Shown here: positions 35,196 through 44,900 of the stretch, piece by piece
Numbering within the stretch: position 1 is the first letter of the stretch
Layout of the letters: each line of letters starts with the position of its first letter
Source of the DNA: an uncultured Isoptericola sp.
GTDB lineage: Bacteria; Actinomycetota; Actinomycetes; Actinomycetales; Cellulomonadaceae
NCBI GenBank assembly: GCA_947497265.1
Contig: CANMFP010000003.1
Location: 186,001 to 250,000, forward strand
DNA length: 64,000 nucleotides
Direction of reading: 5' to 3'
Notes under the pieces: model-generated
The model's input: only the letters and a program-made list of their open reading frames with translations
Databases searched by the model: none
What the model was told of the DNA's origin: nothing
Made by a program: the position numbers and the translations under genes

Positions 35196-36096
35196 CGAGA
35201 CCACGACAGCGGCAGCCGAGGTGCTGCGCTCCGTCAAGCACGTCCCAGGATCGGCCAAGCCGAGCCCGCTCCTGGTGGCCGACCACGTCACGCGCAGGTT
35301 CGGCGGCATGACCGCCGTGGAGGTCGACCATCTGGAGGTCCAGGAAGGCGTCATCACGGCACTGATCGGCCCCAACGGCGCCGGCAAGACGACGCTGTTC
35401 AACCTGCTCACGGGGTTCGACCGCCCCAACACGGGCGAGTGGAGCTTCCAGGGCAGGTCCCTGACCGGCAAGAGCGGCGCCGCCGTGGCGAAGGCCGGCA
35501 TGGTCCGCACGTTCCAGCTCACCAAGGCGCTGTCGCGCCTCACCGTGCTGCAGAACATGCTGCTCGCGTCGCCGTCCAACCCCGGCGAGCGGCTCGCGCT
35601 CTCCTGGTTGCCGTTCCTGTGGAAGAAGCACGAGGCGGAGACCACCGAGAAGGCGATGGAGATCCTCGCCCGGTTCAAGCTCGACACCAAGGCCTCCGAC
35701 TACGCCGGCTCCCTCTCGGGCGGCCAGCGCAAGCTGCTCGAGATGGCTCGCGCGCTGATGACCGACCCGACGATCATCATGCTCGACGAGCCGATGGCCG
35801 GCGTGAACCCGGCCCTCGTCCAGTCGCTGCTGGGGCACATCCAGGCGCTGCGGGACGAAGGCATGACCGTGCTCTTCGTGGAGCACGACATGCACGCAGT
35901 GCGCCACATCTCGGACTGGGTCGTCGTCATGGCCGAGGGTCGGATCGTGGCCGAGGGCCCGCCCGACAGCGTGATGAAGAACCAGGCCGTGGTGGATGCC
36001 TATCTCGGCGCGCACCACGACACCGACCTCGGGGACGACGCCCTGCTGGACCCCGAGATCCTGGCCCGGCTCGAGGCAGAGGAGGAGAAGCGATGA
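35185..36096 (+). CDS. livG: LivG-type ABC transporter ATP-binding protein
   Basis: A 303-residue ATPase. Walker A is GPNGAGKTTLFNLLTG, the signature is LSGGQRKLLEMARALM and Walker B is PTIIMLDEPMAGVNP, followed by VLFVEHDMHAV with the H-loop. The N-terminus has about 30 extra residues before VADHVTRRFGGM, and the C-terminus a short acidic tail. It overlaps livM and livF, so the four genes livHMGF are one translationally coupled operon. It powers Liv transport on the cytosolic face. Confidence 0.94.
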   Translation: MSVDETTTAAAEVLRSVKHVPGSAKPSPLLVADHVTRRFGGMTAVEVDHLEVQEGVITALIGPNGAGKTTLFNLLTGFDRPNTGEWSFQGRSLTGKSGAAVAKAGMVRTFQLTKALSRLTVLQNMLLASPSNPGERLALSWLPFLWKKHEAETTEKAMEILARFKLDTKASDYAGSLSGGQRKLLEMARALMTDPTIIMLDEPMAGVNPALVQSLLGHIQALRDEGMTVLFVEHDMHAVRHISDWVVVMAEGRIVAEGPPDSVMKNQAVVDAYLGAHHDTDLGDDALLDPEILARLEAEEEKR

Positions 36097-37040
36097 GCGC
36101 CACCACCACGGTCCCCGGCGAGAAGATGTCGGCCGCCGGCGTCCCCCAGAAAGACCTGCTCCTGCACGCGGACAACCTCGTCGCCGGCTACATCCCCGGC
36201 GTCAACATCCTCGACGGCTGCTCGCTCGAGGTCGCCAAGGGCGAGCTCGTCGGCATCATCGGCCCCAACGGCGCGGGCAAGTCGACGCTGCTGAAGGCCC
36301 TCTTCGGGCTGGTGAAGGTCTACTCCGGCACGGTCACGCTGGAAGGCCGGGACATCACCGGGATGAAGGCGAACCAGCTCGTCGCCAACGGCGTCGGGTT
36401 CGTCCCCCAGAACAACAACGTGTTCCCCTCGCTCACCGTCGAGGAGAACATGCGGATGGGGACGTACCTCAAGCCGAAGATCTTCGCCGAGCGCTGGTCC
36501 TTCATCGGTGATCTCTTCCCCGTGCTGCACGATCGTCGCTCGCAGCGCGCAGGCGCCATGTCCGGCGGTGAGCGGCAGATGGTCGCCATGGCCCGAGCCC
36601 TCATGATGAACCCGTCGGTGCTGCTGCTCGACGAGCCGTCCGCCGGCCTGTCGCCCGTGCGTCAGGACGAGACGTTCCTGCGGACCCGGATGATCAACAA
36701 GGCCGGCGTCTCCGTGATCATGGTCGAGCAGAACGCTCGCCGCTGCCTGCAGATCTGCGACCGCGGCTACGTGCTCGACCAGGGCAAGGACGCGTACACC
36801 GGCACCGGCCGGGAGCTGCAGGCCGATCCGAAGGTCATCTCGCTGTACCTGGGCACCCTCGCCGAGGACGTGGACGATGCCGCCGTCGCGGCCGACGCCG
36901 CGGAGGCAGCCGAGGCCGCGGAGGCAGCCGAGGCAGCCGAGGCCGCGGAGGCCGCGGAGGCCGATGTGAGGGAGGCCGAGGCGCCGGCGGAGCCCGCTGA
37001 CGAGACCGGGTCCCAACCCGTCACCGACACGCCGAGGTAG
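36093..37040 (+). CDS. livF: LivF-type ABC transporter ATP-binding protein
   Basis: A 315-residue ATPase. Walker A is GPNGAGKSTLLKALFG, the Q-loop FVPQNNNVFPSLTVEENM, the signature MSGGERQMVAMARAL and Walker B VLLLDEPSAGLSP. It ends with an unusual about 70-residue acidic tail of (E)AAEA repeats. Its TAG stop lies inside a GCCGAGGTAGT repeat (37031-37041), so the final residues DTPR are encoded partly by an intergenic repeat element. The original stop may therefore have been replaced when that element inserted. It starts within the livG stop (ATGA). Confidence 0.93.
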   Translation: MSATTTVPGEKMSAAGVPQKDLLLHADNLVAGYIPGVNILDGCSLEVAKGELVGIIGPNGAGKSTLLKALFGLVKVYSGTVTLEGRDITGMKANQLVANGVGFVPQNNNVFPSLTVEENMRMGTYLKPKIFAERWSFIGDLFPVLHDRRSQRAGAMSGGERQMVAMARALMMNPSVLLLDEPSAGLSPVRQDETFLRTRMINKAGVSVIMVEQNARRCLQICDRGYVLDQGKDAYTGTGRELQADPKVISLYLGTLAEDVDDAAVAADAAEAAEAAEAAEAAEAAEAAEADVREAEAPAEPADETGSQPVTDTPR

Positions 37041-37060
37041 TACGACCGCGCCGAGGTAGT
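37030..37060 (+). repeat. Two CGCCGAGGTAGT repeats, 19 bp apart
   Basis: CGCCGAGGTAGT occurs at 37030-37041 and 37049-37060. These are the left outer repeats of the decayed DUF559 cassette and read in the opposite sense to those at 38135-38165. The livF stop codon is inside the first copy. Confidence 0.8.
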
Positions 37061-37140
37061 CGGCGCTTCGGCGGACGAGGGCGGGCGTTCCGGGACACCG
37101 GGACGCCCGCCCTCGTCGTTGCTCGCGCCGACGCCGGAAC

Positions 37141-37995
37141 TCACCAGACGCCCCCGCCGCACCGAGGTAGCACCTGACCCGTCGAGGTAGCACCAGGTCC
37201 GCCGAATCCTCCAGGTCCTCCCACCGCACACGGATCACGATCCACCCTTCGTGTTCCAGCGCTTCCTGACGCGACAGCTCGGCCTGTCGCACGATCGCCG
37301 GATCCCGGTACTCGCCGCCGCGAGAGGCCGGCATCGACGGCGGCGAGACGCGCGACCGACTCCCCGGGCGAGACTGAACGAGGGTCACAGAGCTCGAGGA
37401 TGCGCCGTGCCTGGACGATGCCCCGCTTCCCCTTGGAGGCACTCATGATCCGGTCGACCTCACGAGGGTCGGCCCCACGCCGGAACAACGAGCCACAGGT
37501 CACCAGCGCGGCCGCCGTGGGGAGGGTGCGGATGCAGTCGGCCAGCGTCCTCTCCTTGGTCGTCACGGGGATGCCGCCGTCGACGTGACGGTTCACCGCG
37601 TACGTCACGTGCACGAGCCGCGGCACGTGAAAGGTCCAGGCACCGTGCAGGAGCGCGGCGGTCGAGTGCGAGATCGTGGGCGCCGACTGACCGTTCGCCA
37701 GGAGCCGGCGGACCTCGGTCAGGAGCGATAGCTCGTACTGCTCGTGACCGCCGTCTTCCTCGACCTCGGGCCTCTCGATGTAGAGCGACCGCCCGACGCG
37801 TTCGATCCTGCCCTGCTGGACGTACCGCGCGAGCGCCTCGGCGTCAGCGTGCGTGGTGTCGAGTGCGGGTGGCGCCGTCGGCGATTCCGCCCGATCTGCC
37901 GGGTACATCGCGCGCAGCGACGATCCCGGTGCACTCATCCTGTTCAGGATCCGGGTGATCCGCCGGATCGCTGCCGCATGGATCTCTTCGCTCAT
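37141..37995 (-). pseudogene. Broken AbiEi/DUF559-type nuclease gene
   Basis: ATG 37993-37995 opens a protein with the same layout as the intact gene at 24483-25415: ARYVQQGRIERVGRSLYIER (winged-helix part), PTISHSTAALLHGAWTF, then GIPVTTKERTLADCIRTL and LELCDPRSVSPGESVARL. There the frame loses sense. The end of the nuclease domain (YRDPAIVRQAELSRQEALEH, GWIVIRVRWEDLEDSADLVL) is found in another frame from about 37310 to 37190. About 60 residues of the DUF559 core, including the acidic catalytic residues, are missing between the two pieces. So an internal deletion with frameshift has inactivated it. GGTAGTGC-type repeats flank it in inverted orientation. It sits between livF and the convergent livK-like gene. 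Confidence 0.75.
37161..37190 (+). repeat. Two CGAGGTAGCACC repeats, 20 bp apart
   Basis: CGAGGTAGCACC copies begin at 37163 and 37183. They form the inner left repeat pair next to the 3' end of the broken AbiEi/DUF559 gene and share the CGAGGTAGY core with the other copies. Confidence 0.75.
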
Positions 37996-38134
37996 GCTCC
38001 GAGGCTCGCGCGGACCGCCCCGCCCGCGCGGCGCCGTCGGGCCCGATGGTGGACGAGCGCTCCTGAGGACAGGCTCAGTGCGGCGCCCCGCCACAGCGTG
38101 ACCGGAGCGGCGTCGTCCTGCCTCGCCAGGCGAG

Positions 38135-38165
38135 GCACTACCTCGCCAGGCGGAGCACTACCTCG
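38135..38165 (-). repeat. Two GCACTACCTCG repeats, 20 bp apart
   Basis: GCACTACCTCG occurs at 38135-38145 and 38155-38165, the reverse complement of the core on the other side of the pseudogene. A short CCTCGCCAGGCGAGG dyad lies next to it (38121-38135). Confidence 0.8.
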
Positions 38166-38174
38166 GAGGGGACG

Positions 38175-38221
38175 ACGACGGCGGCCCGGCCATCGCGCGT
38201 GGATGACCGGGCCGCCGTCGT
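38175..38221. terminator. Strong hairpin terminator after the Liv binding protein
   Basis: Perfect 15-bp arms 38175-38189 and 38207-38221 (ACGACGGCGGCCCGG and its complement) enclose a 17-base loop. It lies 32 bp past the stop of the binding-protein gene. Confidence 0.75.
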
Positions 38222-38252
38222 GCTCGCCGACCCGAGGGTCAGCCGTGCGGCA

Positions 38253-39554
38253 TCACTCGATCGAACCCTCGATCTCCCGCTCGAACGAGTACTCGTTCGA
38301 GTCGTCGTACTGGTAGATACCGATGAAGGCCGACGACGGGTCGTTGGCATCGTTCAGCGGACCGGTGCCCGAGAGACCCTTGTACGTGATCTCCTCGCCG
38401 GCATCGAGCGCCGCGACGGCATCGGCGAACGAGCTCACCTCGGTGCCGCCCTCGGAACCGGAGACCGCGCGGATGTTGTCCGCGATGGTCCGGCCGTCCG
38501 TCGCTTCCCCGCGGGTCGCGGCCAGCGCGGCCAGCATCGTGGCGTCGTAGGACTCCGCGGCGTACGAGAAGTCGGCGAGCTCGCCACTCTCGTTCTCCGA
38601 GTACCAGGTCTTGAGGCGCTCCTTGAAGTCGTCCTCGGCCTGAGCACCGGGCAGCGTGCCCTGGACGCCGGCCAGCGTGCCCTCGTCGAACTGGTCACCG
38701 TAGTTGGACAGGTTGCCGTCGCAGAAGTACGTCGTCCCGTCGAAGTCCCAACCCTGGGAGACGAGCTCGTTGACGATCGCCACGGTCTCCTCGAAGGCGA
38801 TGACGACGATCGCGTCCGGCTCGGCGGCGAGCGCGGCCGTCACCTGGGCACCGAAGTTGGTCTCACCGGGAGGGAACTCCTCGCCGGCGCCCCCGGCACC
38901 GTAGACGACGGTGCCGCCGCCGGCCTCGATGGCCGACTGCGTGTGGTCGCGCAGGCCCGTGCCGTACGCCTCGTTCTGCACGAGCATCGCGACGTCCATG
39001 TGGCCGCCGTCGAGGATCAGCGAACCGAGCGCGGCGCCCTGGACGGTGTCCGGCGGGGCGGTGCGAGCGAAGAAGTCGCCGTAGCCCGAGAGGTCCGCAG
39101 CCGTGTTGGCGGGCGAGATCTGCATGACCTCGGCCTCGGCGAACGTGTCGACGACCGAGAGGGAGACACCGGACGAGGCCGCACCGATGACGGCGGAGAC
39201 GCCGCTGCTGATGAGGTCCGTCGCGGTCGAGCTGGCCACGGACGGGTCCGTGGTGTCGCCCGAGTCGCCCCACTCGACGGCTACCTCGTTGCCGAGGACG
39301 CCACCTGCCTCGTTGATGTCCGCGATCGCGAGGCCCACACCGGCGATCTCGGGCGGGCCGAGGAACGCGAGAGTGCCCGTGACCGGCAGGATCGTGCCGA
39401 TGGTCAGCGGCTCGGCGTCGGCCGCGCCCTCGTCGGTCGTCTCCTCGGCGGTCGACTCACCCTCAGGCTCCGTGTCGGAGGCGCAGGCCGCCAGGCCAAG
39501 GGTGAGGACTGCGGCAAAAGCGATGCCCTTGGCAGCCGTCATGCGTCGATTCAT
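38253..39554 (-). CDS. Branched-chain amino acid ABC transporter substrate-binding lipoprotein
   Basis: A 433-residue lipoprotein with signal peptide and lipobox LAAC (AFAAVLTLGLAACASD), then an acidic linker. The type I periplasmic-binding fold (Peripla_BP_6) reads IGTILPVTGTLAFLGPPEIA, GVSAVIGAASSGVSLSVVD, QISPANTAADL, FFARTAPPDTVQG. It should capture the ligand for LivHMGF, which lies convergently 1.2 kb away. The separation from its operon by a repeat-flanked pseudogene suggests later insertion. The ATG at 39552-39554 follows an AAGGGG ribosome-binding site. The ligand may be Leu/Ile/Val or a short amide. Confidence 0.92.
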   Translation of the reverse strand: MNRRMTAAKGIAFAAVLTLGLAACASDTEPEGESTAEETTDEGAADAEPLTIGTILPVTGTLAFLGPPEIAGVGLAIADINEAGGVLGNEVAVEWGDSGDTTDPSVASSTATDLISSGVSAVIGAASSGVSLSVVDTFAEAEVMQISPANTAADLSGYGDFFARTAPPDTVQGAALGSLILDGGHMDVAMLVQNEAYGTGLRDHTQSAIEAGGGTVVYGAGGAGEEFPPGETNFGAQVTAALAAEPDAIVVIAFEETVAIVNELVSQGWDFDGTTYFCDGNLSNYGDQFDEGTLAGVQGTLPGAQAEDDFKERLKTWYSENESGELADFSYAAESYDATMLAALAATRGEATDGRTIADNIRAVSGSEGGTEVSSFADAVAALDAGEEITYKGLSGTGPLNDANDPSSAFIGIYQYDDSNEYSFEREIEGSIE

Positions 39555-39731
39555 GTGCTTCCCCTTCGGGGTCGGACTTCCCACGGCCACTCAATGCCGC
39601 ATGTAGTGGCGCTGAACCTAACCCGATTGTGTGACGTGCATGTGTCAGATGCGCCACATCGGCGGGATCGTGACGAACCTGTTATGTGTCTCACACCTGC
39701 CGACCCGCGCGCCACGGGACGACCACCGCGC

Positions 39732-40577
39732 TCAGGCGCGGAACTGGGTGAATTCTGCGGTCGCCGGGTCGGAACCGGTCCGGCCCGACGCGCCGGCGTC
39801 GAGCCCCGAGACGGCGGCCATCTGCTCCTCGTCGAGCTCGAACGCGAAGAGGTCGATGTTGCTCGCCTGCCGCTCCGCGGACAGCGACTTCGGGATGACG
39901 ATCGTCCCCTGCTGGACGTGCCAGCGCAGCACCACCTGGGCCGTCGTGACGCCGAGCGAGGAGGCGACCGACTCCACCGCGGGAGCCTCCAGGTCAGCAC
40001 CGCGGCCGAGCGGCGAGTAGGCCTCGACCGCGATCCCGAGCTTGCGGCACGCGGCCTGCACGTCGAGCTGCTGGAAGGTCGGGTGGACCTCTATCTGGTT
40101 CACGGCCGGGACCACGTCCGACGCGCTGACCAGGCGCTCCAGGTGGTCCGTCAGGAAGTTCGAGACGCCGATGGCTCGCACCGCCCCGTCGGCCAGCAGC
40201 TTCTCGAACGCCTTCCACGTCTCGACGTAGAGGTCCTTGCCGGGCATCGGCCAGTGGATCAGGTAGAGGTCGACGACGTCGACGTCCAGCGCTCGCCGCG
40301 AGTCCTCGAACGCCCGCAGTGCCGAGTCGTAGCCCTGATCACCGTTGCGGAGCTTCGTGGTGACGAACAGTTCCTCACGCGGGATGTCTGATGCGCGCAG
40401 GGCCGCTCCCACACCGGCCTCGTTGTAGTAGCCCGCGGCGGTGTCGATGTGACGGTAGCCGCGCTCGAGCGCCTGCTCCACGTTCGCCTGCGTGCCGTCG
40501 TCGGGCACCTGGAAGACGCCGAGGCCGACCTGCGGGATCCGGACACCGTTGTTCAGGGTGATACTGGGAACAGTCAT
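39732..40577 (-). CDS. Aldo/keto reductase
   Basis: A 281-residue NADPH-dependent AKR of the 2,5-diketo-gluconate reductase/YtbE type. It has [20 protein letters not shown] (catalytic Asp and Tyr), [17 protein letters not shown] (Lys), and [15 protein letters not shown] (His). [24 protein letters not shown] and [15 protein letters not shown] bind cofactor. It reduces small aldehydes or ketones; the substrate is not predictable. The start ATG 40575-40577 gives the canonical [20 protein letters not shown]. Confidence 0.93.
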   Translation of the reverse strand: MTVPSITLNNGVRIPQVGLGVFQVPDDGTQANVEQALERGYRHIDTAAGYYNEAGVGAALRASDIPREELFVTTKLRNGDQGYDSALRAFEDSRRALDVDVVDLYLIHWPMPGKDLYVETWKAFEKLLADGAVRAIGVSNFLTDHLERLVSASDVVPAVNQIEVHPTFQQLDVQAACRKLGIAVEAYSPLGRGADLEAPAVESVASSLGVTTAQVVLRWHVQQGTIVIPKSLSAERQASNIDLFAFELDEEQMAAVSGLDAGASGRTGSDPATAEFTQFRA

Positions 40578-40732
40578 GCACAACATTGTGTCTTGTGCTG
40601 GTGCGATGGCGCGCGCTCGCGTACGGTTGAGGCTGTTGCAGTGTGTTGCTCGTACCGGGACGGTCTTCCGTCCTGCGTCGACGAGGTTGTGTCGTCAGGA
40701 TTGACGCAGCGGAGTCGGCGGACCTTGGTCTT

Positions 40733-40800
40733 TCAAGAGTTGACGACGAACACCGTGATGAGCGCCCCCGACAGTCGGGGTCGCCGACTCTTGAAGGAGT
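40733..40800 (+). promoter_or_regulatory. cspA leader able to sequester the ribosome-binding site
   Basis: TCAAGAGT (40733-40740) is perfectly complementary to ACTCTTGA (40787-40794). The pairing extends with G-U pairs over about 12 bp and takes in the GAAGG of the Shine-Dalgarno sequence (GAAGGAG, 40793-40799). This suggests a leader hairpin controlling cspA translation, as in other cold-shock mRNAs. Confidence 0.55.
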
Positions 40801-40805
40801 ACCCC

Positions 40806-41009
40806 ATGGCCACCGGAACTGTGAAGTGGTTCAACAGCGAAAAGGGCTACGGCTTCATCGCCCCCGAGGACGGCACCGCTGACGTGTTCGTTCACTTCTC
40901 CGCGATCCAGTCGCAGGGCTACCGCTCGCTGGAGGAGGAGCAGAAGGTCGAGTTCGACGTCACGCAGGGCCCCAAGGGCCCGCAGGCGGAGAACGTTCGC
41001 CCGGTCTGA
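40806..41009 (+). CDS. cspA: Cold-shock protein, CspA family
   Basis: A 67-residue OB-fold RNA chaperone with both RNA-binding motifs: [11 protein letters not shown] (RNP1-like) and DVFVHFSAI (RNP2). The length and the [13 protein letters not shown] start are standard. It binds single-stranded RNA and melts secondary structure, especially in the cold. The leader with an RBS-masking hairpin lies directly upstream, and a strong terminator follows. Confidence 0.97.
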   Translation: MATGTVKWFNSEKGYGFIAPEDGTADVFVHFSAIQSQGYRSLEEEQKVEFDVTQGPKGPQAENVRPV

Positions 41010-41054
41010 TCTCACGCGTGACGGTCGCCTGACGGCGGCCCTCTCCTCGTGCGG

Positions 41055-41100
41055 ACGGCCCGCACCCGTTGCCTCAGGGCAGCAGGTGCGGGCCGTTCTT
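41055..41100 (+). terminator. cspA terminator
   Basis: ACGGCCCGCACC (41055-41066) pairs perfectly with GGTGCGGGCCGT (41085-41096), followed by TCTT. Confidence 0.8.
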
Positions 41101-41161
41101 CGTCTCCGGGCCGATCGCCGTCCGCCGGGAACCAGCGCCCGGCACCGCGCGTTCCCTCGGC

Positions 41162-41929
41162 ATGGGCTTCCTCGACCGACTCCTCGGCAGGTCACGCGAC
41201 GAGCGTCCCGCCATCCCCGGCATGACCGGCGGCGGGACACCGCGCGGCTACCAGTCCCCCACCCAGGCGTATCAGCCCGGCACGTACCAGCAGGAGCCGA
41301 CGGCGGCACGGACGGCGCCGTCGTCCGGCCCGGACTCGTCTGGTCCGGGCACATCCGGCCCGGCCCCGGATCGCCACCCGGACGACGTCGCGATCGACCG
41401 CTACCGCTACCTGCTCCGCACCGCCCCACCGGACGCCGTCGAGCAGGCGCACGCCGAAGCGTTCTCCCAGCTCACCCCTGAGCAGCGCCAGCGCGTCCTG
41501 ACGGAGGTCGGGGCGACCGTGCCGGAGTCCGAGCGCGCCACCTCGGACGATCCCCGGTCCCTGGCGCGGATGGCGACGCGTGCGGAGATGCGCAGCCCCG
41601 GCACGCTCGAGAACACGTTCCGCGGTCAGGGTGGCGCGGCACCCGGGTTCGGCGCGATGGTCGGCTCCAGCCTGCTCGGTACGGTCGCCGGCGTCGTGAT
41701 CGGCTCGGCGGTCGCGAACGCGCTGTTCGGCCCGATGTTCGGTGATCCCTCGGCTCCCGTCGCCGAAGATGCTGCCGCGGCCGGCGACGGCAGCGGCGCC
41801 GAAGGGGAGGCCGGAGCAGCGGACGCCGGTGGTGGCGAAGCGGCCGGCGACGAAGGGATCTTCGGCGGCTTCTTCGGTGGGGACGGTGGCGGCTTCTTCG
41901 GCGGCGACGGCGGCGGGTTCGACATCTGA
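41162..41929 (+). CDS. Hypothetical Gly-rich-tailed protein
   Basis: A 255-residue protein. After a polar, Pro/Gly-rich N-terminal 70 residues, a compact helical segment (AIDRYRYLLRTAPPDAVEQA, AFSQLTPEQRQRVLTEVGA) precedes a hydrophobic glycine-rich helix (VGSSLLGTVAGVVIGSAVAN). The end is Ala/Glu-rich, then Gly/Phe repeats (FGGFFGGDGGGFF). The pattern is known from conserved actinobacterial proteins of unknown function; I do not recognise a named family. It may be membrane-associated. ATG 41162 is chosen because MGFLDRLLGRSRDE is a typical amphipathic start. Confidence 0.7.
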   Translation: MGFLDRLLGRSRDERPAIPGMTGGGTPRGYQSPTQAYQPGTYQQEPTAARTAPSSGPDSSGPGTSGPAPDRHPDDVAIDRYRYLLRTAPPDAVEQAHAEAFSQLTPEQRQRVLTEVGATVPESERATSDDPRSLARMATRAEMRSPGTLENTFRGQGGAAPGFGAMVGSSLLGTVAGVVIGSAVANALFGPMFGDPSAPVAEDAAAAGDGSGAEGEAGAADAGGGEAAGDEGIFGGFFGGDGGGFFGGDGGGFDI

Positions 41930-41940
41930 CCCGGCCGGGC

Positions 41941-41990
41941 ACCTACGTCGGCGCGAGCCGCACTACCTCGGCGCGAGCCGCACTACCTCG
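41941..41990. repeat. 20-bp tandem repeat with GCACTACCTCG core, no gene
   Basis: GCGCGAGCCGCACTACCTCG occurs twice in tandem (41951-41970, 41971-41990), preceded by a degenerate third unit (ACCTACGTCG, 41941-41950). The period and core match the repeats that flank the DUF559 genes. It lies between two convergent genes. Confidence 0.85.
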
Positions 41991-44900
41991 GCGTGACAAG
42001 GCGGAGGAACGCGCCGAGCTGTTCGAGGTCCCGCACGGACGTCGGCAGGTAGTCCGTCAGCCGCGGTGACCGGACGACGATCGCGCACCACTGTCCCCGC
42101 GAGACGGCCACGTTGACCCGGTTCCGGCTCAGCAGGAAGGCCATGCCGCGCGGCACCTCCTCCGGGGAGGAAGCCGCCATCGACAGGATCGCCACGGGTG
42201 CCTCCTGGCCCTGGAACTTGTCCACGGTGCCGACCGGGACGTCCTCGAGCCCTGCCGCCTCCAGCGCGCGACGCACGACCCAGACCTGCGCGTTGTACGC
42301 CGCGACCACGATGACGTCGGTCGGGGTGAGCCGCCGGGCCGCGCCGTTCGCGGCACCGACCCACTCCCGCCCGACGACGGCGCGCACCTGCCGCACCACG
42401 GCGTCCGCCTCCTCGTGCGAGGCCACCGCGCGGCCCTCGTGGGGCACCAGCACCTCGTGCACCCCGGGTGCGAGAGCGTCGAGCGAACGGCCGCGTGCGG
42501 TGGCGTGGGCGTGGAGCCTGCCGTCGTAGGCGAGGTCGGAGACTCCGGCGCACAGGTCGGGGTGCATGCGGCGGGACGCGGGCAGGAAGTACCCGAGCCC
42601 GTCCGGCAGGGTCTCGTGGCCGTCGGCGAGCCAGCCGAGCGCCGAACCACCCACGGCAGGGTCGGGATGGTTCCCCTGCGTGACCTGTGGCAGCTGTTGC
42701 GGGTCGCCGAGCAGCAGCAGCCGTGACGCGGCCCGCGCCACCGCCACCGTGTTCGCGATGGCGAACTGGCCTGCCTCGTCGATCACCAGGAGGTCCAGCC
42801 CGGAGTCCGGCCACCGCTCGTGCGCGAAGTCCCAGGCGGTCCCGCCGACCACGCAGCCGTCGCCCGCCTCACCGGCCGACGCGGAGAACCGTTCCAACGG
42901 TTCGGGCGACATCGGCTGCCAGGGGACGTCGTCCGGGTCGCCCGACGACGACTTCTTGGCGACCTGCTCGGCCGGCACGCCCGCCGCCAGGACGCCGTGG
43001 AGCAGGTTTCCGACGACGGCGTGCGACTGCGCCACGACGCCGATGCGCCAACCGCTGCGCACCAGTGCCGCGATGACGTGCGACGCCAGGTAGGTCTTGC
43101 CGGTCCCCGGAGGGCCCTGCACCGCGAGGTAGGACCGGTCGAGGCGCCGGACGGCCTCCTCGACCGCTGCCACGACGTCGGGTTCGCCGTCCTCGGCGAG
43201 CGCCGGGACCGGCAGGCCGCCGGTCACCCGCGACGGATGCCGCTGGAGCAGGTCGGTCATAGGCCCGGGGGGCAGCCGTTCGGCCATCGGCGCGCCCTCC
43301 GACTCCCCGGCGCGCCACGCCTCGAGGGCCGCCGACGCCGCCTCTGCCGTCGCGGACTCCTGCGGCTTGGCCTGGACGAACCCGTTGACGGAGATCGCGG
43401 ACGGCGCCTCGGCGTGCGGCTCGTGGTCGCGGCCCACCGCCTCCCGCACGGTGAAGACGTCCCGCTCGCCGCCGTCGTCGGACACCCGGCGGACCGCGGT
43501 GATCTCGACCCGGCCGTGACATCCGCGCACCGCTCGTGGCCCGATCTCACCGACGGCGGCGGGCCCGGGCGCCTCGTAGAGGAGGAACGCCCCGACGCCG
43601 ACCCGCAGCTCGGAGCCCTCGACGGCCGGGCAGCCCAGCTCGAGCACGCGCGACGGCGTCCGCCGGCCGGGCTCGACCTCCCAGTCACGCAGCACCCGGC
43701 ACGACTCGACGACCGACGCCGAGCGCCGGCCCGGCCACTCGTCGGGGGGCAGCTCGAGGCGTGCGAAGTGCGCGTGCCAGAACGGCTTGCCCTCGCGGCG
43801 GTGGTACCCGACGCTCGCGCCGAGCAGGCTCAGCGCCCGGACGGCCGCGACGTCCCTCGGGTCGTGCGGGTGCGCGTGCTCGACGGCGGCACGGACATCG
43901 GCCTCGAGCCGGTCGCGGGCGGCCCGCGCCTCGTCGACGGTGATCTCCTCGGGGACGGCGAGCGGTGCCGCCACGGGCACCTCGACCGGGCCGACCACCT
44001 CGTCGTGCGCCCAGCGCAGCCAGTCGAGCAGGCGCAGGGTCGACAGGCAGTCGTAGCGGTTGTAGTCGAGGATCTCGGCGCGCCGGGCGGCGGCCTCGTC
44101 GCTCGCGCCCGCCTCGACGAGCTCGCAGTACTCGGCGTACTCGACCACGGAGGCGGCGGCGTCCGTGACTCCGGAGCGTGCCGCCTCGTCGCGCATGTAC
44201 AGCGGTTCGAGCTTCTTGATCGAGCGGGACCGGTGCGAGATGCGCAGCCCGGCCCGCACGGTGGCGTACAGGTCGACGAGCACGCCGGCCCGCAGGAGCT
44301 CGTCGACCTCTTCCTCGTAGACGCCGTGGCGCGCCGCGATGGACAGCAGGTGCGTCCGTTCGTACGCCGCGTAGTGGTAGATGTGCATGTCCGGCCATCG
44401 ACGGCGACGCTCAGCCATCTCGTCCACGAACGCGACGAGGGCGCGGGACTCGTCGGCCAGCGAGTCGGCCCACAGCGCGTGGAACGCCGGGCGCCCTTCC
44501 GCGTCGAGGTCGCGTGTGACCCAGCCGAACAGGTAGTCGATGCCGGACGCCGCCGGGGCGCCCACGCCGTCGGGCGGTGTCCACAGCGGATCACCCTCGA
44601 AGTCGAAGAAGACGTCTCCCTCGCTGGGCGGGGGCAGCCGCTCGACCGATCGCGGGTCGGTGAGCGCCCACCGCAGCTCGGCCGGGCCGTCGTCGGTCTC
44701 GATCTTGACCGACCCGTGCCCCGGCTCCGTGCCGAGCTGCAGCCCGGCCTGGAGACGCAGCCCGGCGAACCGGTCGGCGCTCATCCCCTCCGGTGGTGAC
44801 GTCGCACCGGCGAGCGCCTCCACCGTGGTGATGCCTGCCTCGCCGAGCCGTGCACGCTGCGGGCCGTAGACCCCGGCGACGAGCAGGACGTCGGAGTGCG

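Noticed and set aside
41941-41990. CRISPR array
   Set aside because: Only two or three 20-bp units directly in tandem with no variable spacers and no cas genes.
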